A DNA stretch of 7,077 bases, taken from NCBI GenBank assembly GCA_947038135.1, contig CAMQVM010000078.1:1-7077 (forward strand). Direction: 5' to 3'. The position numbers and the translations under genes were made by a program. How positions within the stretch are numbered: position 1 is the stretch's first letter; each line of letters begins with the position of its first letter. The DNA comes from an uncultured Rikenellaceae bacterium (lineage in GTDB: Bacteria; Bacteroidota; Bacteroidia; Bacteroidales; Rikenellaceae). Below the pieces are notes generated by a model. That model had not been told where the DNA came from. It searched no databases and was given only the letters and a program-made list of their open reading frames with translations. Positions 1 through 5,842 of the stretch are shown here, one piece after another.

Positions 1-952
1 ATCTAAATGTTCTTTTTTGAAGTGACACCAATACACCACCAATAAGTTTTTTGCCCACAATAGTGGCTGGCTTGTAGTTGTCAGGCACTACATTATCTAT
101 ATTCTTAACAAATACTATATCTGCATCAATATCATTAAGGTTTTGAATAAGTGCACCATGTCCACCTGGGCGAAACACCATGTTGCCATCATTATCTCTG
201 AAAATATTATTGCCTGGGTCGACTGCAATAGTGTCAGTGCTTGATTTTTGGACACTAAATGTTATTATATATTTTACACCTAATGATCTTTCATACTCCT
301 CTTTCTTTGCTAAAACTAACTTTTTAAATAGTGGTAGATGCTCTGGCGAAACGGTGAAATGGATGTTAACCTCTCCGTTGTTAGACTTTGCATATCTTTC
401 ACCCTCAGCCAAGTGTTCCTCCATAGCTGTGCGTACAAAAGTGTCGTAGCTATGAAACTGAAGTAGACCTTTTGGAAGACTACCATAATTTAGTCCATTT
501 TCGTTTAGCAGATTAGAAACTATCGCTTTATATTCACCTAACGTGATAAGTTCTTTGATGCTTTTATTTTCATTTTTTTTACAAGTTTCATCTAATGTTA
601 AATAAAAAGCAAAATTTTGAAGGTTGTCGAAAAAAGTTTTTTCAAATTCAGATGTAGGGTATGAATATGGAGCAGATAGAAACTCAAATAACTCTTTAAA
701 CATACGACTTGCTGCTCCTGATGCAGGCACGAATTTAACAATTTTTTTGTTTTGATCTAGGTAGTTTGACCACTCATCTATATATTCATTTTGCTGCTCT
801 TGAGTAAAAGCTGATATGCCTCTATTTACTGAGGCAGAACCAGCTAGTTGCAAAAAAGGAAATCCTTGCACAAAAGATAATAGTTGCTCATTTACTATTT
901 TAGGAGATATAATTTTATTTTCTAACTGTTGTAAATCTTGTTTGTTAAACAT
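1..952 (-). CDS. DUF4301 family protein, N-terminal part (runs off left edge)
   Basis: The reverse strand is open from an ATG at 952 to the window edge and gives 317 residues. The sequence resembles the DUF4301 family (full-length members about 500 residues), which is largely confined to Bacteroidota and has no established function. Three motifs recall UDP-sugar/UDP-GlcNAc pyrophosphorylases: VPASGAASRMFK at about residues 75-86, placed like the glycine-rich nucleotide-binding loop; RPGGHGAL at 261-268, like the PGG(N/H)G segment; and FVKNIDNV at 281-288, like the segment carrying the metal-binding Asp. I infer a nucleotidyltransferase-like (GT-A type) fold, with substrate and activity unknown. 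There is no signal peptide or membrane segment, so it is probably cytoplasmic. The start fits a -7 promoter box ending 28 bp upstream. The C-terminal third or so lies outside the window. Family assignment is fairly sure; biochemical role is not. Confidence 0.8.
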   Translation of the reverse strand, partial: MFNKQDLQQLENKIISPKIVNEQLLSFVQGFPFLQLAGSASVNRGISAFTQEQQNEYIDEWSNYLDQNKKIVKFVPASGAASRMFKELFEFLSAPYSYPTSEFEKTFFDNLQNFAFYLTLDETCKKNENKSIKELITLGEYKAIVSNLLNENGLNYGSLPKGLLQFHSYDTFVRTAMEEHLAEGERYAKSNNGEVNIHFTVSPEHLPLFKKLVLAKKEEYERSLGVKYIITFSVQKSSTDTIAVDPGNNIFRDNDGNMVFRPGGHGALIQNLNDIDADIVFVKNIDNVVPDNYKPATIVGKKLIGGVLVSLQKRTFR

Positions 953-979
953 ATTATAAGGATTAATATTTATATGTGA

Positions 980-987
980 CAAAGGTA
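980..987 (-). promoter_or_regulatory. -7 promoter box of the DUF4301 gene
   Basis: The minus strand reads TACCTTTG, matching the Bacteroidota -7 consensus TAnnTTTG. Transcription would start near 973-975, giving a leader of about 22 nt before the ATG. I see no TTG at the expected -33 distance, so the promoter is only half supported. Confidence 0.5.
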
Positions 988-1115
988 ATTAATTTTATTA
1001 TAATATTTGCTATTTCTATATAAAACAATTAGGTGTTTTAACAATACGTTAATATAATTTTTTGGTGTTATTTTAAATAAAAACGAATATTATTATGTTA
1101 TTCCGAATTATTTTG

Positions 1116-1123
1116 TATCTTTG
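1116..1123 (+). promoter_or_regulatory. -7 promoter box of the DUF5684-like gene
   Basis: The plus strand reads TATCTTTG, an exact match to the Bacteroidota -7 consensus. It lies 40 bp before the ATG at 1164, implying a short A-rich leader of about 33 nt. The -33 region (around 1092-1096) is AT-rich but has no clear TTTG. The 128 bp between this box and the divergent DUF4301 box are very AT-rich, with no other motif that I can identify. Confidence 0.6.
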
Positions 1124-1163
1124 TACCATTAAATATCATTATTAATCAATTAATTTAAAAAAA

Positions 1164-1505
1164 ATGAACACAGTTATTAGTATTATTCAGTTAGCAGTAG
1201 GTCTTATTTGTCTTGTTTCTCTTTGGAAACTTTTTGTAAAAGCTAACCAGCCAGGATGGGCGTGTATCGTGCCTATTTACAACATGATTGTTCTTGTAGA
1301 GATGATCAAAAAGCCTATTTTCTGGGTAGTTTTATTTTTTATTCCTTTTGGATGGATCTTAGTTTTCATGGAATTAGCGCCTAAATTTGGTAAAACAAAG
1401 AACTTCGGTATTGGTATGGCACTTCTACCTTTTATCTTTTTACCTCTTCTAGCATTTAGTGATGCAACTTTTAACGATTCTGATGATTCAGTAAGCGCTA
1501 ACTAA
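1164..1505 (+). CDS. Small DUF5684-like integral membrane protein
   Basis: This is a complete 113-residue protein with ATG start and TAA stop. The pattern resembles DUF5684-type membrane proteins: a first hydrophobic helix (about residues 4-24); a short basic stretch; the motif QPGWACIVPIYN at 29-40, which leads into a second hydrophobic segment; a third helix at about 52-72; the polar loop APKFGKTKN (72-80); and a fourth segment with FGIGMALLPFIFLPLLAF (81-98) followed by SDATF. The tail is short and acidic (DSDDS). It should sit in the inner membrane with three or four membrane segments. In other bacteria such domains are found alone or near signal peptidase I, but no peptidase is visible here, and the function is unknown. 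The start is supported by the -7 box 40 bp upstream and a run of eight A residues directly before the ATG. It appears to be a single-gene unit ending at the hairpins downstream. Confidence 0.8.
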   Translation: MNTVISIIQLAVGLICLVSLWKLFVKANQPGWACIVPIYNMIVLVEMIKKPIFWVVLFFIPFGWILVFMELAPKFGKTKNFGIGMALLPFIFLPLLAFSDATFNDSDDSVSAN

Positions 1506-1552
1506 AGTTTAGATATGTAATGATTATTAGAAGCTTAAGCTTTTAGTTTGAA

Positions 1553-1599
1553 TACACAAATAAACCACTTTGAATATTTCAAGGTGGTTTATTTGTGTA
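1553..1599 (+). terminator. Long hairpin, probable bidirectional terminator of the DUF5684-like gene
   Basis: Arms 1553-1574 and 1578-1599 pair over 22 bp with a single G-T pair and a 3-nt loop (TAT). The core CCAC/GTGG is flanked by AAATAAA on the left and TTTATTT on the right, so the transcript gets a U-rich side in either direction. It starts 48 nt after the stop at 1505. A 12-bp palindrome (two HindIII-like AAGCTT units, 1531-1542) lies between the stop codon and the hairpin, with no role that I can assign. Confidence 0.8.
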
Positions 1600-1609
1600 A
1601 TATGGTTGA

Positions 1610-1677
1610 CATACAAAATAGAATCAAAGGCATAACAAAATTAATATTTTGTTATGCCTTTGATTCTATTTTGTATG
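1610..1677 (-). terminator. Perfect 32-bp-stem hairpin, probable terminator of the rhlE gene
   Basis: Arms 1610-1641 and 1646-1677 are exact reverse complements over 32 bp, with a 4-nt loop (TAAT). The stem begins 22 nt past the helicase stop codon on the minus strand and contains the core GGCATAAC with T-rich and A-rich flanks, so it could stop transcription from either side. A stem this long without a mismatch is more than termination needs. It could also be a small palindromic repeat element. Confidence 0.7.
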
Positions 1678-1699
1678 CTTAAGGAGAGATTAATGATTA

Positions 1700-3052
1700 C
1701 TATCTGTTATTATCTCTTCTAAAGCTAGGTCGGTTGTTATTACTCTTAGGTCTTGAAGATCTACTTGACTCAGTACTATGAGAATCGCCTCTTGAAGAGT
1801 CTCTTTTAGGTGCTCCACCACGTGATGAATTAGAAGATCCATTTCTGCGGCTTTCAGTACGTTGTCTAATATTCTCTTGTTTAGCTAAATTCTTTTTTGC
1901 AACAGCACTATTTATGCTTTCACGACTAAAAGGACGACCGCCAGCTACAGGAATATTAAAACCTATAAGCTTCTCAATATCTTTGAGTAGTAGCCCCTCT
2001 TCAGCATCACAAAATGAATATGCTACACCGTCTCTACCAGCACGACCAGTACGACCAATACGGTGTACATAAGTTTCAGGCACATCAGTAAGCTCATAAT
2101 TCACCACATGGGTTAGATGGTCTACATCGATACCACGTGCTGCAATATCAGTAGCTATAAGTACTCTAATAGCATGGTCTTTAAAGTCGCTTAGTGCTTT
2201 TTGACGTGCATTTTGGCTTTTATTTCCATGAATCACACCAGTAGAGATATTAGCCTTAGCTAAAATACGAGCAACCTTATCTGCACCATGCTTCGTACGA
2301 GTAAATACTAATACAGACTTCATGTTGCGGTCTTGCAATAGGTCAATAAGAAGATCAGGCTTATCGCTCTTCTCAACATAGTATAGGTGTTGATCTATCT
2401 TCTCTACCGTAGATGAAGCAGGGGTAACCTCGACTTTTCTAGGATTCGTTAAGATTGTATTTGCTAGCTTCTCTATTAGAGGAGGCATTGTTGCTGAAAA
2501 AAATAGACTCTGGCGCTGCTTAGGAAGCAGAGGAAGTATTCTTTTTATGTCGTGAATAAAACCCATGTCTAACATACGGTCTGCCTCATCAAGTACGAAA
2601 AATTCCAATCTGTTGAGTTTTACAAACCCTTGATTTATTAGGTCGATTAGTCGCCCAGGTGTTGCAATTAGTATGTCAACCTTTGCTGCAAGTGCATCTG
2701 TCTGAGATCGTTGCTTAACACCACCAAATATTACTGTATGACGTAAATTGGTATAGCGAGAATACGAAGTAAAGCACTCGTTGATTTGTATAGCTAGCTC
2801 ACGTGTTGGGGTTAAAATCAATGCTTTTATGTCTGAAGATTGTCTTGAAGACGAATCTGTGCATAAATGTTGAATTATGGGAATTGAAAAAGCGGCAGTT
2901 TTACCTGTTCCCGTCTGTGCACACCCAAGCAAATCATAGCCATCTAAAATAAGAGGAATGGCTTTCTCTTGAATTGGTGTCGGTGTTGTGTAGTTTTCGT
3001 CTACTAGAGACCTCTTTATAGGCTCTATTAAATCTAAATTGTCAAATGTCAT
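1700..3052 (-). CDS. rhlE: DEAD-box ATP-dependent RNA helicase, RhlE subfamily
   Basis: A complete 450-residue protein with all helicase motifs in order: the Q motif around TTPTPIQ (22-28); Walker A AQTGTGKT (45-52); PTRELA (82-87); GG (110-111); TPGR (131-134); the DEAD box (155-158); SAT (186-188); a VLVFTRTK stretch (247-254); ATDIAARGID (300-309); and HRIGRTGR (330-337). The two RecA-like domains occupy roughly 1-210 and 215-370. The tail (about 385-450) is basic and rich in Arg, Ser, Asn and Gly, as in many RhlE-type proteins, and probably binds RNA without sequence specificity. It should unwind short RNA duplexes using ATP in the cytoplasm, with likely roles in ribosome assembly or RNA decay, often important in the cold. 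Every catalytic residue appears intact. The start is supported by a -7/-33 promoter upstream and by the normal spacing from Met1 to the Q motif. Confidence 0.95.
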   Translation of the reverse strand: MTFDNLDLIEPIKRSLVDENYTTPTPIQEKAIPLILDGYDLLGCAQTGTGKTAAFSIPIIQHLCTDSSSRQSSDIKALILTPTRELAIQINECFTSYSRYTNLRHTVIFGGVKQRSQTDALAAKVDILIATPGRLIDLINQGFVKLNRLEFFVLDEADRMLDMGFIHDIKRILPLLPKQRQSLFFSATMPPLIEKLANTILTNPRKVEVTPASSTVEKIDQHLYYVEKSDKPDLLIDLLQDRNMKSVLVFTRTKHGADKVARILAKANISTGVIHGNKSQNARQKALSDFKDHAIRVLIATDIAARGIDVDHLTHVVNYELTDVPETYVHRIGRTGRAGRDGVAYSFCDAEEGLLLKDIEKLIGFNIPVAGGRPFSRESINSAVAKKNLAKQENIRQRTESRRNGSSNSSRGGAPKRDSSRGDSHSTESSRSSRPKSNNNRPSFRRDNNR

Positions 3053-3073
3053 CTAAGATGTGTATCATTATTT

Positions 3074-3110
3074 TGTGAGATGATAATAATTATAAAAAAC
3101 ATATCTCACA
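3074..3110 (-). promoter_or_regulatory. Hairpin in the rhlE leader RNA (possible regulatory element)
   Basis: TGTGAGAT (3074-3081) and ATCTCACA (3103-3110) form an 8-bp perfect inverted repeat with a 21-nt AT-rich loop. It lies entirely within the predicted leader of about 75 nt, its near edge 21 bp from the ATG. It could affect translation or stability of the helicase mRNA, or be a protein-binding dyad. No conserved riboswitch is recognised. Confidence 0.35.
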
Positions 3111-3133
3111 TTAAATCTGTCTTTTATATCTTA

Positions 3134-3166
3134 CAAAGATAGCATTTAATTTATGATTTACACAAA
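3134..3166 (-). promoter_or_regulatory. Promoter of rhlE (-33 and -7 boxes)
   Basis: The minus strand carries TTTG (3163-3166) and TATCTTTG (3134-3141) separated by 21 bp, close to the usual Bacteroidota promoter layout. This is the best promoter match in the window. The start of transcription should fall near 3127, leaving a leader of about 75 nt. Confidence 0.7.
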
Positions 3167-3269
3167 CTAAGTGATAAACAATAGCCTGTATTTATCAGAT
3201 AGCTATATATGTGCCATATAATCAGATGGTTGTGTTTGCGTTGTTTGCTGGTGTAATTTGTAAAAAATA

Positions 3270-3308
3270 AAAAAACAGACCTAAATACTAGATTCAAGTC
3301 TGTTTTTT
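3270..3308 (-). terminator. Intrinsic terminator of the ABM-domain gene
   Basis: AAAAAACAGAC (3270-3280) pairs exactly with GTCTGTTTTTT (3298-3308), enclosing a 17-nt loop. Read on the minus strand the stem runs into a long T-rich tract (from about 3276 down to 3262), the classic form of an intrinsic terminator. It lies 72 bp past the stop at 3381 and would separate this gene from rhlE. The opposite side is also T-rich, so it may work in both directions. Confidence 0.8.
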
Positions 3309-3380
3309 ATTTCATTAGTCGCCACACCTGTAATCTTCTTATTACCTTTAGTCGAAAAAATTATATTGGGTGGCAATAAC

Positions 3381-4016
3381 TTAAAAGATCACTTTTGTTT
3401 TAGAAACGTTGATTCCTCCAGCAACATAATCGTTTATAATGTTCAAAAACTCTATCAGATGGGTTGTTAGCATATGAGCGTCCCAGTCTGCAACAGTTGT
3501 CCAAGTTTCGTGAAACAAAAAGTTGTTTTCTTCACCCTTTTGCTTGTGTAGCTCATAATGCTCGGCTCCTTTTTCTGCAAGAGTAAGTGGTATTAAATCT
3601 TCAAGGATCGTTTGTAGCTCACCTGCTTTTCCTTCGTGTGCTTTTATTTGAGCAAACAGAACTAATCCATTTTCGCTGCTTGTAGGTGCTGGAGCAATTG
3701 AGCGTTCGTAAAGGTCTATTGTTAGTTCGCCAACAACAAGTTCGCCGATTGTAGACCCATATAATTTTAGGTGCTTGCTTTCGCAGTGTGCATCAAATGC
3801 TGCTTTATTTGCCCATATTTCATAAAAAATAATTTTTGAAGGATCTTCTATATCCTGAAATACATTGTAGCATATATTACCACTCTCTTTACGTGTATCT
3901 TCTACTAATCCTTTAATCGCTGCAATCAGCTCGTTGCTTTTACCAGCCTTTGCCTCTTGTCTTGCTACAACTGCAATTTGGCTTTTCGTTTCGTCGTTAA
4001 AATACTTGCTTGTCAT
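3381..4016 (-). CDS. Tandem antibiotic-biosynthesis-monooxygenase (ABM) domain protein
   Basis: A complete 211-residue protein made of two ABM-like dimeric alpha-beta barrel domains in a row: about 13-106 and 117-211, joined by a short Pro/Ala/Ser linker (107-116). Each copy shows the family's pattern: a first strand ending in an EGK/AGK turn (AKAGKSNEL; AHEGKAGEL), a Y-x-(L/V)-(F/H) strand, then E-x-W followed by a D-A-H and a second H (E66, W68, H77, H82; E170, W172, H181, H186). Single-domain relatives such as YgiN and LsrG act on quinols or autoinducer-2 and work as dimers, so this protein may form an equivalent pseudo-dimer within one chain. The substrate cannot be read from sequence. 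No signal peptide is seen, so it is probably cytoplasmic. Upstream and downstream signals suggest a single-gene transcript. The domain call is secure; enzymatic activity is inferred. Confidence 0.88.
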   Translation of the reverse strand: MTSKYFNDETKSQIAVVARQEAKAGKSNELIAAIKGLVEDTRKESGNICYNVFQDIEDPSKIIFYEIWANKAAFDAHCESKHLKLYGSTIGELVVGELTIDLYERSIAPAPTSSENGLVLFAQIKAHEGKAGELQTILEDLIPLTLAEKGAEHYELHKQKGEENNFLFHETWTTVADWDAHMLTTHLIEFLNIINDYVAGGINVSKTKVIF

Positions 4017-4050
4017 ATACTTTATTTTAAATTTAATACTAAATATTATA

Positions 4051-4081
4051 CAAATATAGTAAAATTAATGGGTTAATCAAT
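4051..4081 (-). promoter_or_regulatory. Promoter of the ABM-domain gene
   Basis: The minus strand reads ATTG (4078-4081) and TATATTTG (4051-4058) separated by 19 bp. The -7 box fits TAnnTTTG exactly and the -33 box has the core TTG. Transcription would start near 4044, giving a leader of about 28 nt before the ATG at 4016. Confidence 0.6.
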
Positions 4082-4136
4082 ATAATTTTAAAAAACTCTC
4101 AATATGTTCAGTTTTGAGTTGGTGTAATAAGAGACC

Positions 4137-4282
4137 GTTGCAAAATTGCGAAATGCTGTATCATTTTAGATGTTAGGTATAAATCATTAAAGGGTGTTGC
4201 TTTCATACTAACTCTCAATTCTTTGCATTATATAAATTTATAGGCTGTCTTCTCTAGCTTAGATCTTTCTTAGTTTTGCAAC
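4137..4282. mobile_element. Possible MITE or IS remnant bounded by imperfect inverted repeats
   Basis: GTTGCAAAA at 4137-4145 is repeated in inverse as TTTTGCAAC at 4274-4282. Extending inward, the two ends agree at 13 of 17 positions (4137-4153 against 4266-4282). The left end is preceded by GAGACC, and GAGACC-nTTGCAAAA resembles the termini of some transposase-encoding insertion sequences from memory. The 146-bp body has no coding capacity, and no clear target-site duplication flanks it. It could be a degraded MITE, a leftover IS end, or chance in AT-rich DNA. Confidence 0.3.
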
Positions 4283-4375
4283 ACACTTAGCAAGTACAAA
4301 CTGTAAACGTTAGTAATAAATAGTACTTTATTATCGTTAACCAATAATGCACAGAGGGTGTAGTGATAGATATAT

Positions 4376-4403
4376 TCATCTTCTTATATCTTTGCGAAGA
4401 TGA
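4376..4403 (+). promoter_or_regulatory. MATE-gshAB promoter -7 box inside an operator-like dyad
   Basis: TATCTTTG at 4387-4394 matches the -7 consensus exactly and lies 83 bp before the MATE ATG. It sits in the 12-bp gap of a perfect 8-bp inverted repeat, TCATCTTC (4376-4383) and GAAGATGA (4396-4403). A dyad around the -7 box is where a repressor could block the promoter. A clear -33 TTTG is missing, which may mean the promoter is weak or needs an activator. Confidence 0.45.
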
Positions 4404-4477
4404 TCTTAAATAGAAGGTATCATTTTTGATTGTTAACAGTATTAACTTTACAATAAATATTACCATATATTTCAACT

Positions 4478-5824
4478 ATGAAAAAAATATTCACCTTAAA
4501 TGATACAACCAATAGCTTAATAAAATTAGCATTACCAATTGTTTTAGCATCTCTTTTGCAGATGGCATATAATATAACCGATATGTTTTGGGTAGGTAAA
4601 ATTGGTAGTGATGCAGTTGCAGCAGTTGGTAGCGCATCTTTTTTTATGAATCTAGGGTGGGCTATATCGGGTATAATATCGGTCGGTGCGATGGTGAAAA
4701 TATCACAAGCTACTGGTGCTAAGAAAGCTTTGTTAGGGCATAAATATGCATCGGCAGCTATGGTTATGGCGATAGTTTTGGGGGTGGTGTATACTTTGGT
4801 GCTCCTGCTTTTCTCAAATGAGCTGATAGGTTTTTTTAATATGGATAGCCAGTGGGTTAATGAAAATGCTATTGCCTACCTACGTATATGCTCTATTGGT
4901 GTCGTTATCTCATTTATCAACATAACCTTTACAGCCATTTTAAATGCTCGAGGAAAAACAAAGCTCTCTTTTCGTGCGGTGTTGTATGGAAATATTATCA
5001 ATTTAGCTTTAGACCCTATATTTATTCTAGTATTAGATGGTGGGGTGGAAGGAGCAGCTTGGGCTACTGTGCTATCTCGATTTGTATCTCTTGTCTACTT
5101 CTATGCTATTATATATAGGCAGCGTCTTGTGAAGTTTGCTTTTAGGTATGTTGATAAAGCTAGTATCATGTCACTCTTAAAGGTAGGGTTTCCTGGAGCT
5201 ACTCAACGTGTGTTGTTTACGCTTATTGCAATTGTTATAGGGAGGCTGGTGTCTAAGTGGGGAGTGGATGCTATTGCTGCACAAAAGCTGGGTCTTCAAA
5301 TAGAGAGTATCACCTTTATGTTGGTTGGTGGTATGCAACAATCTGTATCTATTATGACTGGGCAGGCATTTGGGGCTAACAGGTTTAAACAGATAGATCG
5401 CCTATATTTCTCTTCCTTGAAAATTGTGGGTGTTGTGGGTGTTCTTAGCACTATCTTATTTATTGCTGCGCCAGAGTATCTGCTAGGTATATTTGTGACT
5501 GATCCTAAAACTATTGAAATAGGTAGTAACTACCTTGTAATAGTAGGAGTGTCGCAGCTATTTATGTGCTTAGAGATGGTTACTGGTGGAGTGTATAATG
5601 GGCAAGGGTTGACAAAATATTCTGCTACTATAAGTGTTGTATTCACCTCTTTACGTATACCATTAGCTATATGGTTGAGTACTACCTCGCTTGGTGTTAA
5701 TGGAATTTGGTGGAGCATCGCAATAACTAGTATCGCTAAAGGGCTTGTTTCAGCTGTTATGTATAGATTTAGGGCTGCTAAACTATCTAAGATGGAAGAG
5801 CAGTTAACACAAATGATTGATTAA
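4478..5824 (+). CDS. MATE family multidrug/cation antiporter
   Basis: A complete 448-residue, highly hydrophobic protein, the usual length for MATE transporters, with about 12 membrane segments in two related halves (roughly 15-215 and 230-435). The first half has the family opening LALPIVLASLLQMAYNITD (17-35), then VGKIGSDAVAAVG (39-51) and the conserved NLALDPIF stretch (175-182). The second half repeats the plan with KVGFPGATQR (235-244) and a run ending in TGQAFGANRFKQ (294-305). MATE proteins sit in the inner membrane and expel organic cations, drugs or metabolites in exchange for sodium or protons; which coupling applies here cannot be told. The gene is followed 18 bp later by a glutamate-cysteine ligase gene on the same strand with no terminator between, so the two are probably co-transcribed. 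That suggests a link to stress or thiol metabolism but does not prove the substrate. Confidence 0.93.
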   Translation: MKKIFTLNDTTNSLIKLALPIVLASLLQMAYNITDMFWVGKIGSDAVAAVGSASFFMNLGWAISGIISVGAMVKISQATGAKKALLGHKYASAAMVMAIVLGVVYTLVLLLFSNELIGFFNMDSQWVNENAIAYLRICSIGVVISFINITFTAILNARGKTKLSFRAVLYGNIINLALDPIFILVLDGGVEGAAWATVLSRFVSLVYFYAIIYRQRLVKFAFRYVDKASIMSLLKVGFPGATQRVLFTLIAIVIGRLVSKWGVDAIAAQKLGLQIESITFMLVGGMQQSVSIMTGQAFGANRFKQIDRLYFSSLKIVGVVGVLSTILFIAAPEYLLGIFVTDPKTIEIGSNYLVIVGVSQLFMCLEMVTGGVYNGQGLTKYSATISVVFTSLRIPLAIWLSTTSLGVNGIWWSIAITSIAKGLVSAVMYRFRAAKLSKMEEQLTQMID

Positions 5825-5842
5825 TTTACTTTTATTATAACT

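Larger units (their letters stand above)
3053..3380. other. Intergenic region between rhlE and the ABM-domain gene
   Basis: These 328 bp hold, from left to right: the rhlE leader with its hairpin, the rhlE promoter, about 100 bp without a recognised feature (a direct repeat ATCAGAT at 3194-3200 and 3221-3227 is the only pattern), the terminator of the upstream minus-strand gene, and 72 bp of that gene's 3' untranslated region. I found no RNA gene or convincing small CDS. Confidence 0.6.
4017..4477. other. Intergenic region between the ABM gene and the MATE gene
   Basis: This 461-bp stretch separates divergent genes. It contains the ABM promoter (4051-4081), a possible 146-bp inverted-repeat element (4137-4282), a 10-bp direct repeat AACTCTCAAT (4094-4103 and 4210-4219), and the MATE promoter region (about 4376-4403). 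I see no supported coding sequence or tRNA. The region is longer than two promoters need, which agrees with an inserted or decayed element. Confidence 0.5.

Noticed and set aside
180..449. An 89-codon open frame on the plus strand starting inside the DUF4301 gene.
   Set aside because: It lies wholly antisense to a well-supported coding sequence with recognisable family motifs, and its own translation resembles nothing known.
3320..3375. GCCAC (from the GTCGCCACACC stretch) and GTGGC as a further hairpin after the ABM stop codon.
   Set aside because: Only five contiguous pairs with a loop of about 40 nt, weaker than the clear terminator beside it.
3284..3380. A stretch open for over 30 codons on the minus strand after the ABM gene stop, ending in ...NRLESSI and TAG within the terminator loop.
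   Set aside because: It has no ATG, ends inside the terminator hairpin, and its length is within chance for AT-rich sequence. A decayed gene tail cannot be excluded but is not supported.
4443..4450. TAACTTTA close to the MATE start as an alternative -7 box with TTTG at 4425-4428.
   Set aside because: The last base departs from TAnnTTTG and the 14-bp spacing is too short; TATCTTTG at 4387-4394 is the better match.
4287..4475. A 62-codon open frame on the minus strand upstream of the MATE gene.
   Set aside because: It overlaps the MATE promoter and dyad, has low-complexity Ile/Leu/Tyr-rich content typical of translated AT-rich DNA, lacks a -7 box and resembles no family that I know.
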